In this document: piece after piece, positions 33,502 to 43,455 of the stretch
Position numbering within the stretch: the stretch's first letter is position 1
How the letters are laid out: every line of letters starts with the position of its first letter
DNA from: Muribaculaceae bacterium Isolate-013 (NCI)
GTDB taxonomy: Bacteria > Bacteroidota > Bacteroidia > Bacteroidales > Muribaculaceae
Assembly (NCBI GenBank): GCA_004102785.1
Contig: SCEJ01000019.1
Location: 1 to 54,968, forward strand
Length of the DNA stretch: 54,968 nt
Direction: 5' to 3'
Program-made: the position numbers and the translations under genes
The notes under the pieces: model-generated
What the model was told of the DNA's origin: nothing
Seen by the model: only the letters and a program-made list of their open reading frames with translations
Database searches by the model: none

Positions 33502-36500
33502 ATGAACAGATTAATAGCATTGATTATGGCTATTGCCGCAACAGCAGGGATGTGGGCGCAGAAAAACAGCGCCCCCGATTTCGCATATCCACGTCAGGTG
33601 GAGAAGAACGCCGACGCCGCCATAGGCAAGGCCTTGTCGCGCGCCGATTATCCGGCGCTGCTCGAAGCCGTCGTGCAATGGAGCCTGGCCAAGACACAGG
33701 TATCGTCCGACTCCATACCGGCCGTGCTCACACGCCTCAATGCAATCGCCTCATCTGTCAGCGACCCGGCCGCCGGCGCCATGCTCACATCACTGCGCGC
33801 CACAATCTACACCCGGGCCTACCTCAACAACCGCTACACCTACGACCGGCGCGAATTCACAGCCGACGCCGGCGAGGATTTCGCTCTCTGGAGCAAAGAG
33901 AACTTCGCCCGGAGGGTCGATTCCCTCACAATGGCATCACTGCAGCCTCAGGAGAGCCTGCTGGCAACCCCCGCGGCCGTTTACAGCGCCGTGATTGACT
34001 TCAAGAACGCCGACAAGGCACTCTACCCCACCCTGCTCGACTTCATAGGGATGCGCGGTGTGGATAATCTATCGGAGTTCGCATCCGGAGGGAGCACCCT
34101 GAGCCAGGCTCTTGTGACCGACTGCACCGACACCTCCCTATATCCCCCGGCCGGCAACCCTGCCGGCGACATCCTCCGCATCTACCGCTCGCTCGAAACA
34201 GCCGCAGCCGATGCAGGCCGCACCTCCGCGCAGGTCAATTACCTGCTCGACATGATGGAATTCATCAACGAACGCGCTTTCTATCATACCTCCGGCACCG
34301 AACTATACAACGAGGCGCTTATGAGCCGCTACCGCAGCATGCTGCCGGCCTCCGATTCGGCAGTACGCTTCCTCCTGGCCACCGACAGCGACTTCAACAG
34401 AGCCGAAGTCTACGGCGAGCTGCTCCGATTCAGCCAGGAGCATCCCGCGTATGCCGGCATCAATGCCGTCACGAACCGAATCAACGCCATGGGGCACAAA
34501 GGCGTGGAACTGTCATATAACACTTTCGCCGTGCCCGGCACGCCGGTGAAGGTCAAGGTGGCTGCCGAAAACGCCTCGGAGGTAAAACTCCTCCTCTACA
34601 ACGTCACCGGCCTGATACCCCGCACCGACTCAGGCATAAACATGGCCAAATACAGCGGACGCCTCGGCAAACCGGTAGAGGAGCGCACCCTGCGGTTCAG
34701 CGGCTCCGTGCCGTTCGTGGCCGACACAACAGTGGCGTTCACCCTGCCCGACTTCGGCCGCTACATATTCGTGGCCGAGGTCGACGGCAAACGCAACACC
34801 CGCCAGTGGGTGCAGGCTCTCTACGCCACGGCGATAGCTCCCGCCGTGCTCACCACCGTGCCGGAGCCATGGCTTGTGGCCGCCAACCCGCTCACAGGCG
34901 AGCCGCAGAAGGGGGTATCGTTCTCAATGCGTCCCTGGAGCCGCAACTCCGATTTCGTCGAAATCAGCGGCACAACCGATACCGACGGATTTCTCAAGGC
35001 AAAGCCTCAGAAAGATGGCGGCAACATACTTGCGCAGCGCGGCAACGACTGCTACGGACCCGACGCCACCGTCAACGGCCACTACCGTCAGCCGCTTGAC
35101 GAGCGCATGGAAGTAAATCTCGTCACCCCCCTCTCGCTCTATCACCCCGGCGACACCGTGCAATGGGCCGCGGCCGCATTCATCCGAGCAAAAGGAAAAT
35201 CAGGCTACTGCATAGCCTCCGGCCGCAAGGTCAGCCTGACACTCTGCGACGCCAACGGCCAGGAGCAGGGACAGGCTGTGGCCACCACCGATGAATGGGG
35301 ACGCGCCGAAGGCTTCTTCGTGCTCCCCGCAGGCGGCCTTCAGGGGCAGTACCGCATCATGGCGCGATACACCGGCGCCTCAGGAGGCAATGAGTTCGGC
35401 GGCAACGTATGGTTCAATGTAAGCGACTACCGCCTTCCCACATTCCGTGTGGAGGATGTGGCGGCGCGTGCTCCCCGTCTCGCTGACGGCGAGGGTATTG
35501 TCACCGGCAAGGCCCTGACCTTTGCCGGGTTCCCGGTGGCCGATGCCAAAGTCGAGGCGCAGCTTAAAGTGCGCACCGGCTTATGGCTGTGGTCGCGCAC
35601 ATCGCCGGTGTTCGCATCGCTCAAAGGCACCACCGGCGCCGACGGCTCCTTCGCCATAGCGCTCCCCTCTGAGGTGCTCGACAGTTCGCCGGCGCCCGAC
35701 GGTGTTTTTCTCGTATCCGTGACCGTCACCTCTGCCGACGGCGAGACACACGAGGCTTCGGCGCAATTCAACCGAGGCAAACCCCTGGCCGTATCGGCCG
35801 AGATACCATCGGAAATCGACCTGTCGAAACCATTCAGCGTATTCGTAAACACCCTCGACTACAAAGGCGACAAAACCGACACCGAACTGACCTACACCAT
35901 CAGCGGATGCGACGCCGCGACAACATTCAGCCCCGTCAGCGGAGTGATTGCCTCCGGCAATATCAGCAGTGTGCTCGGCGACCTCCCCGCCGGCAGCTAC
36001 ACCGCACGCTTCGCCACCACCGACACCACACTCGCCTCCGCGGCCGACAACGTGAAATTCATTCTTTACCGCCCCGACGCCGCAGTATCGCCTGTGAAAC
36101 AGCCGCTTTGGGTTCCTTATCAGAATCCCGTGACCGACAACGGCGGAAAAGCCGCGCTCACATTCGGCTCCGACACCGACGGCGCATGGATATGGCTCTC
36201 CGTCACAGGTCCGGATGCCTCGCTGGTCGAAAACCGCTGGCTCCGCTCCCGCAAAGGGATGCAGACCGTGGAGGTCAGTCTGCCTGAAACACTGGAGCAG
36301 GCTACCGTCACCCTGCGGTGTCTCCGCGACTACGCATATTACAGCGATGAGACGGTTATACGCCAGGCATCGTCGCTCAAAAAAATAGCGCTCCGCATCG
36401 AGACCTTCCGCGACAAGGTCACTCCCGGCGACCTTGAAAAAATCACCTTCCGCATCACACCTGCCCACGGTGCCGGTGTGCAGAGCGCCGTGATGGCCTC

Positions 36501-39165
36501 CATGACCAACATGGCCATCAACCAGCTTTCGCCGGCGGCCATGCGGGTCAACATTCCGTCGCCCCCCTCCTCATACCCCTGGCTCAACGGATGGAACAGC
36601 AGCCCCCTGATATCCTCGTGGACAGCCGACTTAAAGCCCCTCCCCACCGGCAGCCACAACCCTCCGCAGTGGAACCTCTACGGAGTCAACTTCTACCCCG
36701 GCGGCATGAGGATCACCGACAAGCTATATGGCTCGCAGGTACGCGGACTGGCCGTCATGTCAAAAACCGAGGCTGAAGTTGAGGAAGTGGCTTTCGACAA
36801 TGCCGCTCCACAGATGGCCGCGGCAGGCGCCACTGCCGACGGCGGCGCCGACGAGGTGACAAACGTCACCACCCACAGCCAGGAAGTAGCCGTTACGGAA
36901 AAAGCCGACGACAGCGCCGGACAATACCGCCCGTCGGAGATACCGGTGGCATTCTTCCGCCCCATGCTCACCACCGCGGCCGACGGCTCGCTTGAACTTA
37001 CCTATCGCGTGCCCGACGCCAACACCACATGGATACTGCGCGCCGCGGCATACAACCGCGACCTGCTCACAGCCTCGGCCTCCGCCGAAATCATGGCGTC
37101 CAAGCCTCTGATGGTCAACCTCAACGCCCCGCGTTTTCTCCGCAGCGGCGACCATATCACAATCCCTGCATCGGTGATGAACGCCACCGACTCGGTCTGC
37201 TCCCCCTCGGGGCATATCGAGATTATCGACCAGGCCACCGGGCGTGTGCTCGCATCAAAACCATTCACATGCCAGGAGCTGGCTCCACAAGGGCAGGCCA
37301 CAGTCGGGCTTGACTACGAAGCCAACACCCTGACCGCCGCCCTGGTGGTGCGCGTGAAGGCGTCAGCCGGCAACTACACCGACGGCGAGCAGCAGCTCGT
37401 GGCTGTGCTCCCCGCCCGGCAGGATGTTATGGAGTCGCGTATATTCTACATCCCCGCCGACTCATCACGCTTCGCCATGCAACTCCCGGCGATAGCCCCC
37501 GGCGGCAAGGCAATGCTGAATTTCACGGAGAATCCCACCTGGCAGGTGGTGTCGGCGCTCCCCGGTCTGCGCGAGAACTCGGTGAACTCCTCGGTTGAAG
37601 CCGCCCACACCCTCTTCTCAGCCGCCGTGGCACGCGGCCTGGTGCAGCGCTATCCCGAAGTGGCGCGCACTCTGCGCCAATGGAGCGAAAATCCCGGCGA
37701 CTCCGCGCTGGTGTCGGCCCTTCAGGCCGACAGCCGGCTCCGCCAGGTGCTTCTTGACTCAACGCCATGGGTGCAGGAAGCCCTCAGCGACACCCAGCGC
37801 CTCCAGCGTCTGGCCCTGCTCCTTGACCGGAACGAATGCGCCAGAGTCACAGCCGAAGCCATCGACCTGCTGGCAAAAACCACTGCGTCCGACGGCGGAT
37901 GGAGCTGGACCGCGCGCTATACCGAAGTATCGGAATGGGCCACCTCCGAGATTCTTCTCACCCTCGGCCAGCTCAACAGAATGGGATGGCTCCCCGCCGA
38001 CCAGCGCCTGGAGCGGATGGTGGCAGGCGCCTGCCGCTGGCTCGATGCCGAGACCGCACGCCGCTATGCCAAGTACCCCAAATCGGACTACTCACTCTAT
38101 ACCTACCTGCGAGTCCTCTTCCCCGATGTGAAACAGTCGACCGCAGCGCAGCGCGTAAGCCAGGCCGCAGTGCAGCAGTGCATCGCCCGCTGGAAAGAAA
38201 GCACCATCCAGCAGAAAGCCCTCTCGGCCCTGATTCTCTCGGCCAAAGGGTATGCCGCCACAGCCCGGCAGATTGTGGCCTCGCTTGCCGAATACGCCAC
38301 CTCCACCCCCGAAAAAGGGATGTGGTGGCAACAGCTCGACCACACCTCATGGAACTCCCTCGACCGCGTCGGAGTGACTGCCGTGCTGCTCCAGGCCTTC
38401 AACGCCGTGCAGCCGAAATCGGCCGAAGTCGACCGCATACGCCAGTGGCTCGTGCTCCAGAAGCAGAACACTTCGTGGGGCTCGTCGGCCGTCACATCGC
38501 TGGTTGTGGCCTCGATACTCACCACCGGCAGCGAATGGACAGTGAACCCCTCCGGCACAGCCATACACATCGGCGACTCACTGCTCCAGCCCGACAAGGT
38601 GCAGTATGCCACCGGCGAGTTCACCGCCGACATCACCTCGCGGCTCACCTCCCCCGCCGAGCTCACAATCGACCGCCAGGCGAACTATCCGTCGGTCGGC
38701 AGCGTTATAACCCTTGAGCGCCGTGCGATGCAGGATGTAGCCGCCGTGGGATGCGCCGAAGCCACGATAGCCAAATCGATGAAAGTCTTCCGCAACGGGC
38801 AGTGGGCCGAAACCACAGAGTTCCATCCCGGCGACCGCGTGCGGGTGACCCTAACCGTCACTGCCGACGATGACCTCGACTATCTCGTAATCACCGACCC
38901 GCGCCCCGCCGGATTCGAGCCTGCCTCACAGCTTCCCGAACCGGTATGGAGCGAAGGCACATGCTTCTACCGCGAAAACCGCGACTCCTCCACAAACCTC
39001 TACATCAACCGCCTGCGGCGCGGCTCCTATATCCTCTCCTACGAACTTTATGCCGCTCAGACGGGCGTGTTCACCTCAGGTGCCGCTCAGCTCCAGAGCC
39101 AATACAATCCCATAGTCGCCGCACACTCTTCGGGCAGCGTAATCACCGTAAGCTCACATGAATAA
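33502..39165 (+). CDS. Alpha-2-macroglobulin family protein without thioester motif
   Basis: The protein is 1887 residues from MNRLIALIMAIAATAGMWAQ (33502), which supplies a signal peptide without a lipobox. A long N-terminal helical region is followed by macroglobulin-type beta domains (LVTPLSLYHPGDTVQWAAAAFIRAKG; YRLPTFRVEDVAAR). The conserved A2M segment lies near residue 1150 (FFRPMLTTAADGSLELTYRVPDANTTWILRAAA). The terpenoid-cyclase-like helical domain is at ~1350-1670. Where active family members have CxEQ, this protein reads LRENSVNSSVEAAHT, so it cannot form the thioester. Bacterial members are usually seen as periplasmic protease traps; without the thioester it may act through binding alone. 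It overlaps the next gene by 8 bases. Confidence 0.88.
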   Translation: MNRLIALIMAIAATAGMWAQKNSAPDFAYPRQVEKNADAAIGKALSRADYPALLEAVVQWSLAKTQVSSDSIPAVLTRLNAIASSVSDPAAGAMLTSLRATIYTRAYLNNRYTYDRREFTADAGEDFALWSKENFARRVDSLTMASLQPQESLLATPAAVYSAVIDFKNADKALYPTLLDFIGMRGVDNLSEFASGGSTLSQALVTDCTDTSLYPPAGNPAGDILRIYRSLETAAADAGRTSAQVNYLLDMMEFINERAFYHTSGTELYNEALMSRYRSMLPASDSAVRFLLATDSDFNRAEVYGELLRFSQEHPAYAGINAVTNRINAMGHKGVELSYNTFAVPGTPVKVKVAAENASEVKLLLYNVTGLIPRTDSGINMAKYSGRLGKPVEERTLRFSGSVPFVADTTVAFTLPDFGRYIFVAEVDGKRNTRQWVQALYATAIAPAVLTTVPEPWLVAANPLTGEPQKGVSFSMRPWSRNSDFVEISGTTDTDGFLKAKPQKDGGNILAQRGNDCYGPDATVNGHYRQPLDERMEVNLVTPLSLYHPGDTVQWAAAAFIRAKGKSGYCIASGRKVSLTLCDANGQEQGQAVATTDEWGRAEGFFVLPAGGLQGQYRIMARYTGASGGNEFGGNVWFNVSDYRLPTFRVEDVAARAPRLADGEGIVTGKALTFAGFPVADAKVEAQLKVRTGLWLWSRTSPVFASLKGTTGADGSFAIALPSEVLDSSPAPDGVFLVSVTVTSADGETHEASAQFNRGKPLAVSAEIPSEIDLSKPFSVFVNTLDYKGDKTDTELTYTISGCDAATTFSPVSGVIASGNISSVLGDLPAGSYTARFATTDTTLASAADNVKFILYRPDAAVSPVKQPLWVPYQNPVTDNGGKAALTFGSDTDGAWIWLSVTGPDASLVENRWLRSRKGMQTVEVSLPETLEQATVTLRCLRDYAYYSDETVIRQASSLKKIALRIETFRDKVTPGDLEKITFRITPAHGAGVQSAVMASMTNMAINQLSPAAMRVNIPSPPSSYPWLNGWNSSPLISSWTADLKPLPTGSHNPPQWNLYGVNFYPGGMRITDKLYGSQVRGLAVMSKTEAEVEEVAFDNAAPQMAAAGATADGGADEVTNVTTHSQEVAVTEKADDSAGQYRPSEIPVAFFRPMLTTAADGSLELTYRVPDANTTWILRAAAYNRDLLTASASAEIMASKPLMVNLNAPRFLRSGDHITIPASVMNATDSVCSPSGHIEIIDQATGRVLASKPFTCQELAPQGQATVGLDYEANTLTAALVVRVKASAGNYTDGEQQLVAVLPARQDVMESRIFYIPADSSRFAMQLPAIAPGGKAMLNFTENPTWQVVSALPGLRENSVNSSVEAAHTLFSAAVARGLVQRYPEVARTLRQWSENPGDSALVSALQADSRLRQVLLDSTPWVQEALSDTQRLQRLALLLDRNECARVTAEAIDLLAKTTASDGGWSWTARYTEVSEWATSEILLTLGQLNRMGWLPADQRLERMVAGACRWLDAETARRYAKYPKSDYSLYTYLRVLFPDVKQSTAAQRVSQAAVQQCIARWKESTIQQKALSALILSAKGYAATARQIVASLAEYATSTPEKGMWWQQLDHTSWNSLDRVGVTAVLLQAFNAVQPKSAEVDRIRQWLVLQKQNTSWGSSAVTSLVVASILTTGSEWTVNPSGTAIHIGDSLLQPDKVQYATGEFTADITSRLTSPAELTIDRQANYPSVGSVITLERRAMQDVAAVGCAEATIAKSMKVFRNGQWAETTEFHPGDRVRVTLTVTADDDLDYLVITDPRPAGFEPASQLPEPVWSEGTCFYRENRDSSTNLYINRLRRGSYILSYELYAAQTGVFTSGAAQLQSQYNPIVAAHSSGSVITVSSHE

Positions 39166-40645
39166 AATCTTACGAAAACTCCTCGCAGTGGGAGCGCTCC
39201 TGGCCGGGGCGCTCCCGCTGATGTATGCACAGGCACCCAAGCATGAAATGCGGGGAGCCTGGGTGGCCACCGTCTACGGCATCGACTGGCCCTCTGTGCA
39301 GGGTGCCACACCCGAAATAGCCGAGCAACAGAAAGCCGAGCTGACAACACTTATCGACACGCTCCAGACGGCCGGACTCAACGCCATCTTCCTGCAGGTG
39401 CGCCCTATGGCCGACGCCCTGTATGCATCCGACAAGGAGCCATGGAGCAGCTACCTCACCGGCCGGCGCGGCACCGCTCCGGCCGACGGCTGGGACCCCC
39501 TGGCCTTCGCCGTGGAGGAGGCCCACGCACGCGGCATGGAGCTGCACGCCTGGGTCAACCCGCTGCGCTTCGCCGCCTCATCGGCATCGCTCCCCTCTAC
39601 CCCGGCCGACACACGCGCCCTGCGCAACGGCTGGATTCTGAAATCAGGCAAATCGCCGGCGGTGTTCGACCCTGCCAACGAATCGGCCGTGCAACATGTT
39701 GTTGAAGTGTGCCGCGACATCATCCGCCGCTACGACATTGACGGGCTGGTGTTTGACGACTATTTCTATCCCGACCGTTTCCCGCGTCAGGCCAACGAGC
39801 CCGCCGACAGATACGGCGAGCTGCGCCGGCACTACGTCAACAAAACCGTGGCCGCCGTACACGCCATGGTGGAGAAAACCAAGCCCTGGGTGCGCTTCGG
39901 AGTAGCACCGGCAGGGGTGGCCGGAGGCAACGGCAAAGCCACGGCGAAATACAATATCCTCCCCCCCATCGTGGGAAGCGACTGGATGTACGACCGTATT
40001 TTCTGCGACCCGCTGGCATGGCTCAACGAGGGGACGGTCGACTACGTCTCGCCCCAGCTCTACTGGCCCACCGACCACGCCACCAACCCCTACGAGCCTC
40101 TGGCGCAATGGTGGGACAAGACGGCGCGGCATTTCCGCCGTCACTGCTTCCCCTCGCACTCACTCACGGACCTGGCCGCCACAAGGGCACACTGGGTAGA
40201 GCAAGGGAAACAGATCGACATCGACCGCCGCGCGGCCTCGCCCGGCTCGGTGCTCTATTCGGCCTCCTCGCTCACCGGTAAAAAAGCCGGAGGACTGGCC
40301 TCCTGGCTGAGCAACAGACAATATCTCATGCCGGCGCTGATGCCCCCTATGGAGTGGAAACACGCCCGCAACCCCGGCAAAATCACAGGCCTGACCCTCG
40401 ATGGCGAAACCCTTGGCTGGGATGACAACGACGCCGGCCGATATGTGGTTTACGCCCTGCCCCAGGAGCTGGCAGAGGAGGATGTCGCCGCCGACGCACC
40501 CGACCGCAACTACCTGGCCGCCTACATCGCCGGCATCACCTACAAGCCTGAATTCGAGCTTCCCGCCTACCTCCTCGATGGCTACCGCTATGCCGTGGCC
40601 CCCTACGACCGCTACGGCAACGAATGGGCCGCCACCCTCCTCTGA
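39158..40645 (+). CDS. GHL10-type glycoside hydrolase-like protein
   Basis: A 495-residue exported protein (signal MNKILRKLLAVGALLAGALPLMYAQ). The (beta/alpha)8-like domain starts EMRGAWVATVYGIDWPS and includes LNAIFLQVRPMADALYAS, GMELHAWVNPLR and YDIDGLVFDDYFYP, where the paired Asp residues (FDDYF) fit the active site of GHL10/DUF187 proteins. Relatives such as E. coli DigH cut denuded peptidoglycan glycans; that this one does so is inference. A short C-terminal FnIII-like part follows (~410-495). The start overlaps the macroglobulin stop by 8 bases, so translation is probably coupled and the two act in the same compartment. Confidence 0.85.
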   Translation: MNKILRKLLAVGALLAGALPLMYAQAPKHEMRGAWVATVYGIDWPSVQGATPEIAEQQKAELTTLIDTLQTAGLNAIFLQVRPMADALYASDKEPWSSYLTGRRGTAPADGWDPLAFAVEEAHARGMELHAWVNPLRFAASSASLPSTPADTRALRNGWILKSGKSPAVFDPANESAVQHVVEVCRDIIRRYDIDGLVFDDYFYPDRFPRQANEPADRYGELRRHYVNKTVAAVHAMVEKTKPWVRFGVAPAGVAGGNGKATAKYNILPPIVGSDWMYDRIFCDPLAWLNEGTVDYVSPQLYWPTDHATNPYEPLAQWWDKTARHFRRHCFPSHSLTDLAATRAHWVEQGKQIDIDRRAASPGSVLYSASSLTGKKAGGLASWLSNRQYLMPALMPPMEWKHARNPGKITGLTLDGETLGWDDNDAGRYVVYALPQELAEEDVAADAPDRNYLAAYIAGITYKPEFELPAYLLDGYRYAVAPYDRYGNEWAATLL

Positions 40646-40846
40646 ATATCAAAATGTCAGAGTCCCCATCCGGGGAAGGCTTCCGGCAACTGTTTACTAA
40701 AGCAGGTTATCAAAACTATACTCCCATCAAACACTGCGAGGGTGTATCGAAATCAGCAATTGTATACCTCTAAACGCTGCACCGCATCAGCCAAAGCCGC
40801 TACCATCCACAGCTTGATAAGTGCGCGGTTACTTCATCCTTATGTC
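40646..40846. other. Convergent intergenic region with a possible small ORF
   Basis: This 201-base gap lies between two convergent genes. It holds a short hairpin (TCCCC-atcc-GGGGA, 40663-40676) and a 39-codon open frame (40654-40773, plus strand, MSESPSGEGFRQLF...). The small frame has no recognisable relatives and no ribosome binding site, so I do not call it a gene. No strong terminator with a T-run was seen. Confidence 0.4.
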
Positions 40847-42478
40847 TTAGAGGTTGTTGTATGTTATTATGTGTACTCCATGTTTTGAAATCTTATCGAA
40901 ATCCACTTTCTTTAATGCCTTTAAATCATCAAGTACCCATATTATATTTTTGACTCCAATCTTTGTACCAACCGAAGACGAAGTTTGAGCCTGCTTTTTC
41001 GTCAAATTATCCGATGAATAATTTAAAGCTTTCGCAAATGCACGCATTATAACAAAGCACCCCCTTGACTCCGGTATTGACGCGGAACTAACCCCTGTAC
41101 TCCTTTCAAGGTTACCTGCTACATCGTAAAAATCAAATACAGCAGCAAAACCATACCCCTCTTTCAAATATTCCTTCTTCAATTTCTCCACTCCTTTCTC
41201 CCATTTCTTTTTGTAGGATTCATCCGGAAAGGTAAGAGGTTTTAGCCCTGCCATATCCATAGGGAATGAAAATGCCAGGCCATCCTGATAAATATCCTTC
41301 ATCACCGGTTTGTGCGGCAGCATGGCCGAATATCCCATGCAAGCCGTCTCGATGCTGACGTTTTCACCATCCTGGAGTGTAGTACCTCTTATTTCCACAC
41401 TATCGGGAACGAATGGCAATGAATACAAAAGACGTGTCTGCGCCGCACCTATCGAGTTGGAAGTATTGACAAACAAACCGGTTTCAGACTTATCCTTTAC
41501 TGAAGTATATACAAAATCTGCAGGTAATGTGAATCTTACGCCATTACAGGATATGAAATTATCCTCCATAAAGTCAGTGGCAACAGAGCAGGAGGTAGAG
41601 CCTTGCAATTCCGAACCGTCAATCATCAGCCTCATCGCCACACTCATATATATACCTCCCCTTTCGCTTCTTTCAGTCTTATCAAACGTAGCAAGCCATT
41701 TGATTATCGCCACAGAGGCGTTCTCCTTTTTAGAATCCGTGATGCGGCACAGCACGAAATATTCTCCTCGATGGTTATAATATTCCTGCAGCACCTCGAT
41801 ATCCATTTTGAGATTTACATTGGATTCCATCATTATGGCTTCCAAATCGGATGCGCCTGATATACTTTTATAATTTCCGGTGAAGCTCACCGGCACGCGC
41901 GAGGCGTTGGCGTACATACCTATGGCGTTGGAAATAGCCATGGTTTTGGCTCGCTTGCCGTCAAGGGTGGGAGGCGCGATACCGACATACAGGTCAGACT
42001 CCGTGGCGGTATTCCACCATTCCGGCATGAGCGGCTCAGTGGCGGCACACATGGCCACCGGCTGCACTTCTTTCTTGCTTTGGGATAGAAGCACTTCAGG
42101 CGGAAGATCACTGTCAAGTTCGAGTATATATGTCATCTTCTTCACCACTCCTTTTGGAAACCATTCGTACAGATTGACCATCAACGGCTTATGTTTCTCG
42201 CCGATAATCTTCACCATTTTCGTTCCCTCAGGTAGATAGAGCCACGTCTCGGTACCATTGTCAACACGCCTCAATATATCGCCCTCGGCTTTTGCCATGC
42301 GGTCAAGCATCTGCACCTTTAGCAGCGCGCACGGCACACCGTTGAGATCTTTGACCGGCTGATGCGCAGCCGTGAGATCCATTTGGTCAAGTTCAAGCGA
42401 TTTTATAGTCAGATTTTGCGCCACGGCTCCCGACACCGCCATCACACAAGCAGCAATGAAGAAAAACAGTCGTCGCAT
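40847..42478 (-). CDS. Exported protein of unknown function, last gene of the kinase operon
   Basis: The protein is 543 residues from MRRLFFFIAACVMAVSGAVAQ (42478), which gives the signal peptide. Residues ~25-130 resemble the PEGA-like surface domain often found in Bacteroidales (LKSLELDQMDLTAA-type start; RVDNGTETWLYLPEGTKMVKIIGEKHKPLMVNLYEWFPKGVVKKMTYILEL). The middle part (~160-280) resembles LPP20-type repeats (YVGIAPPTLDGKRAKTMAISNAIGMYANA). The rest is not recognised. Base composition changes sharply near 41880: the part encoding residues ~130-200 is GC-rich like the neighbours, while the 3' 1000 bases are clearly A/T-rich, which suggests a mosaic origin. It starts 5 bases after the previous gene. 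Confidence 0.75.
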   Translation of the reverse strand: MRRLFFFIAACVMAVSGAVAQNLTIKSLELDQMDLTAAHQPVKDLNGVPCALLKVQMLDRMAKAEGDILRRVDNGTETWLYLPEGTKMVKIIGEKHKPLMVNLYEWFPKGVVKKMTYILELDSDLPPEVLLSQSKKEVQPVAMCAATEPLMPEWWNTATESDLYVGIAPPTLDGKRAKTMAISNAIGMYANASRVPVSFTGNYKSISGASDLEAIMMESNVNLKMDIEVLQEYYNHRGEYFVLCRITDSKKENASVAIIKWLATFDKTERSERGGIYMSVAMRLMIDGSELQGSTSCSVATDFMEDNFISCNGVRFTLPADFVYTSVKDKSETGLFVNTSNSIGAAQTRLLYSLPFVPDSVEIRGTTLQDGENVSIETACMGYSAMLPHKPVMKDIYQDGLAFSFPMDMAGLKPLTFPDESYKKKWEKGVEKLKKEYLKEGYGFAAVFDFYDVAGNLERSTGVSSASIPESRGCFVIMRAFAKALNYSSDNLTKKQAQTSSSVGTKIGVKNIIWVLDDLKALKKVDFDKISKHGVHIITYNNL

Positions 42479-42483
42479 ACAGG

Positions 42484-43455
42484 TCAGGGGAAGAAGAAGT
42501 CGTGGTGGGAGAAAACGCCTTCGGCGGCCGCGGCCTGGTCTTCCTGCCATGTGCGCACGAGAATCTGCGGATGCTCCTCATCGTTGAAGTCCCACAGAAG
42601 GAAGAGCCAGCCGTCGTCGTTGTAGGTGGATGAGCGCCAGGACTGGTGGAGGGTCACGCCATAAATATTTTCCTTGGAGCCATGGGCGGCGACAGAAATC
42701 CGGTCGAAACCCAGGTTGATCCAGCGGTTGTTGCGGAAGCAGCGGGCGAGGTTGCTCATATACTGCTCCTTGTTCTGCACGGTGTGTCGCACCTGCCGCA
42801 CATTTACTCCGCCATCGCCGAGCTTCCTCTGTTTCATCACCGAGCCGGTGATGATGATGGCGTCATCGCTGAATATCGCACGCAGAGCCTCAAGATTTTT
42901 CTCGTTGTAGAAGCAGCGGAAATCCTCCACGAACTTAAGAATCTCGCGACGCCGGCGGAGGTCCTCAACGGTGCGCCCTCCTTGCATTATTTTATCCATA
43001 TCCTCCTGGCTCTCCATTGCCAGACGCACGCCGGTAATTACCCCGCTGCGGTTGAGCGAGACTGTGAGCTGGCGGTTGAGCGACTGGTCGTAAGAGGCAT
43101 CCTGCGGCTTCATGGTCACGTTTATGCCGCGCACCTGGTAGCCCTGCATATCGTGCAGACAGGCGCTGATATTAAGCTGCTTGTCAACAGAGAACGGCAC
43201 ATTTGAGAAAAGAGCGTCGAGGCGGACGCGCGCCCCCTCCTCTATGTCGATACCTGTATAGTCGATGGCGCCGCCGGGAGCCGTGGCGTTCACGGCGGAG
43301 AGCACTGCTGAAATCTGACGCTCCATAGTGTTTTTCAGTGCGCCGTTGTCGATGGTGTTGGCCTTGAATTTAAACGATACATTCGCCATCGCCGAAAAGC
43401 TGACCGCCAGGAGCATAATGGCGGCAAGGCGTTTGAAGTCAATCACTTGAACCAT
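42484..43455 (-). CDS. Exported protein with NTF2/SnoaL-like domain
   Basis: A 323-residue protein with an N-terminal signal-type segment (FKRLAAIMLLAVSFSAMA). Residues ~25-160 form an unrecognised domain (FKFKANTIDNGALKNTMERQISAVLSAVN). The C-terminal part (~170-310) has the cone-like fold signature of NTF2/SnoaL proteins (ILKFVEDFRCFYNEKNLEALRAIFSDDAIIITGSV, then VTLHQSWRSSTYNDDGWLFLLWDF). These folds bind small ligands or mediate protein contacts; no catalytic residues can be assigned. The start overlaps the upstream stop by 13 bases. It is the fourth gene after trpS. Confidence 0.75.
   Translation of the reverse strand: MVQVIDFKRLAAIMLLAVSFSAMANVSFKFKANTIDNGALKNTMERQISAVLSAVNATAPGGAIDYTGIDIEEGARVRLDALFSNVPFSVDKQLNISACLHDMQGYQVRGINVTMKPQDASYDQSLNRQLTVSLNRSGVITGVRLAMESQEDMDKIMQGGRTVEDLRRRREILKFVEDFRCFYNEKNLEALRAIFSDDAIIITGSVMKQRKLGDGGVNVRQVRHTVQNKEQYMSNLARCFRNNRWINLGFDRISVAAHGSKENIYGVTLHQSWRSSTYNDDGWLFLLWDFNDEEHPQILVRTWQEDQAAAAEGVFSHHDFFFP

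Noticed and set aside
35581-36468. A 295-codon minus-strand frame inside the macroglobulin gene
   Set aside because: Glycine/valine-rich antisense product; the plus-strand macroglobulin frame is continuous through it.
33502-39165. Macroglobulin as an anti-phage or complement-like defence system
   Set aside because: No thioester, no defence genes nearby; the context is envelope maintenance.
40654-40773. A 39-codon open frame between the GHL10 gene and the kinase operon
   Set aside because: No ribosome binding site, promoter or recognisable family; kept only as a note under the intergenic region.
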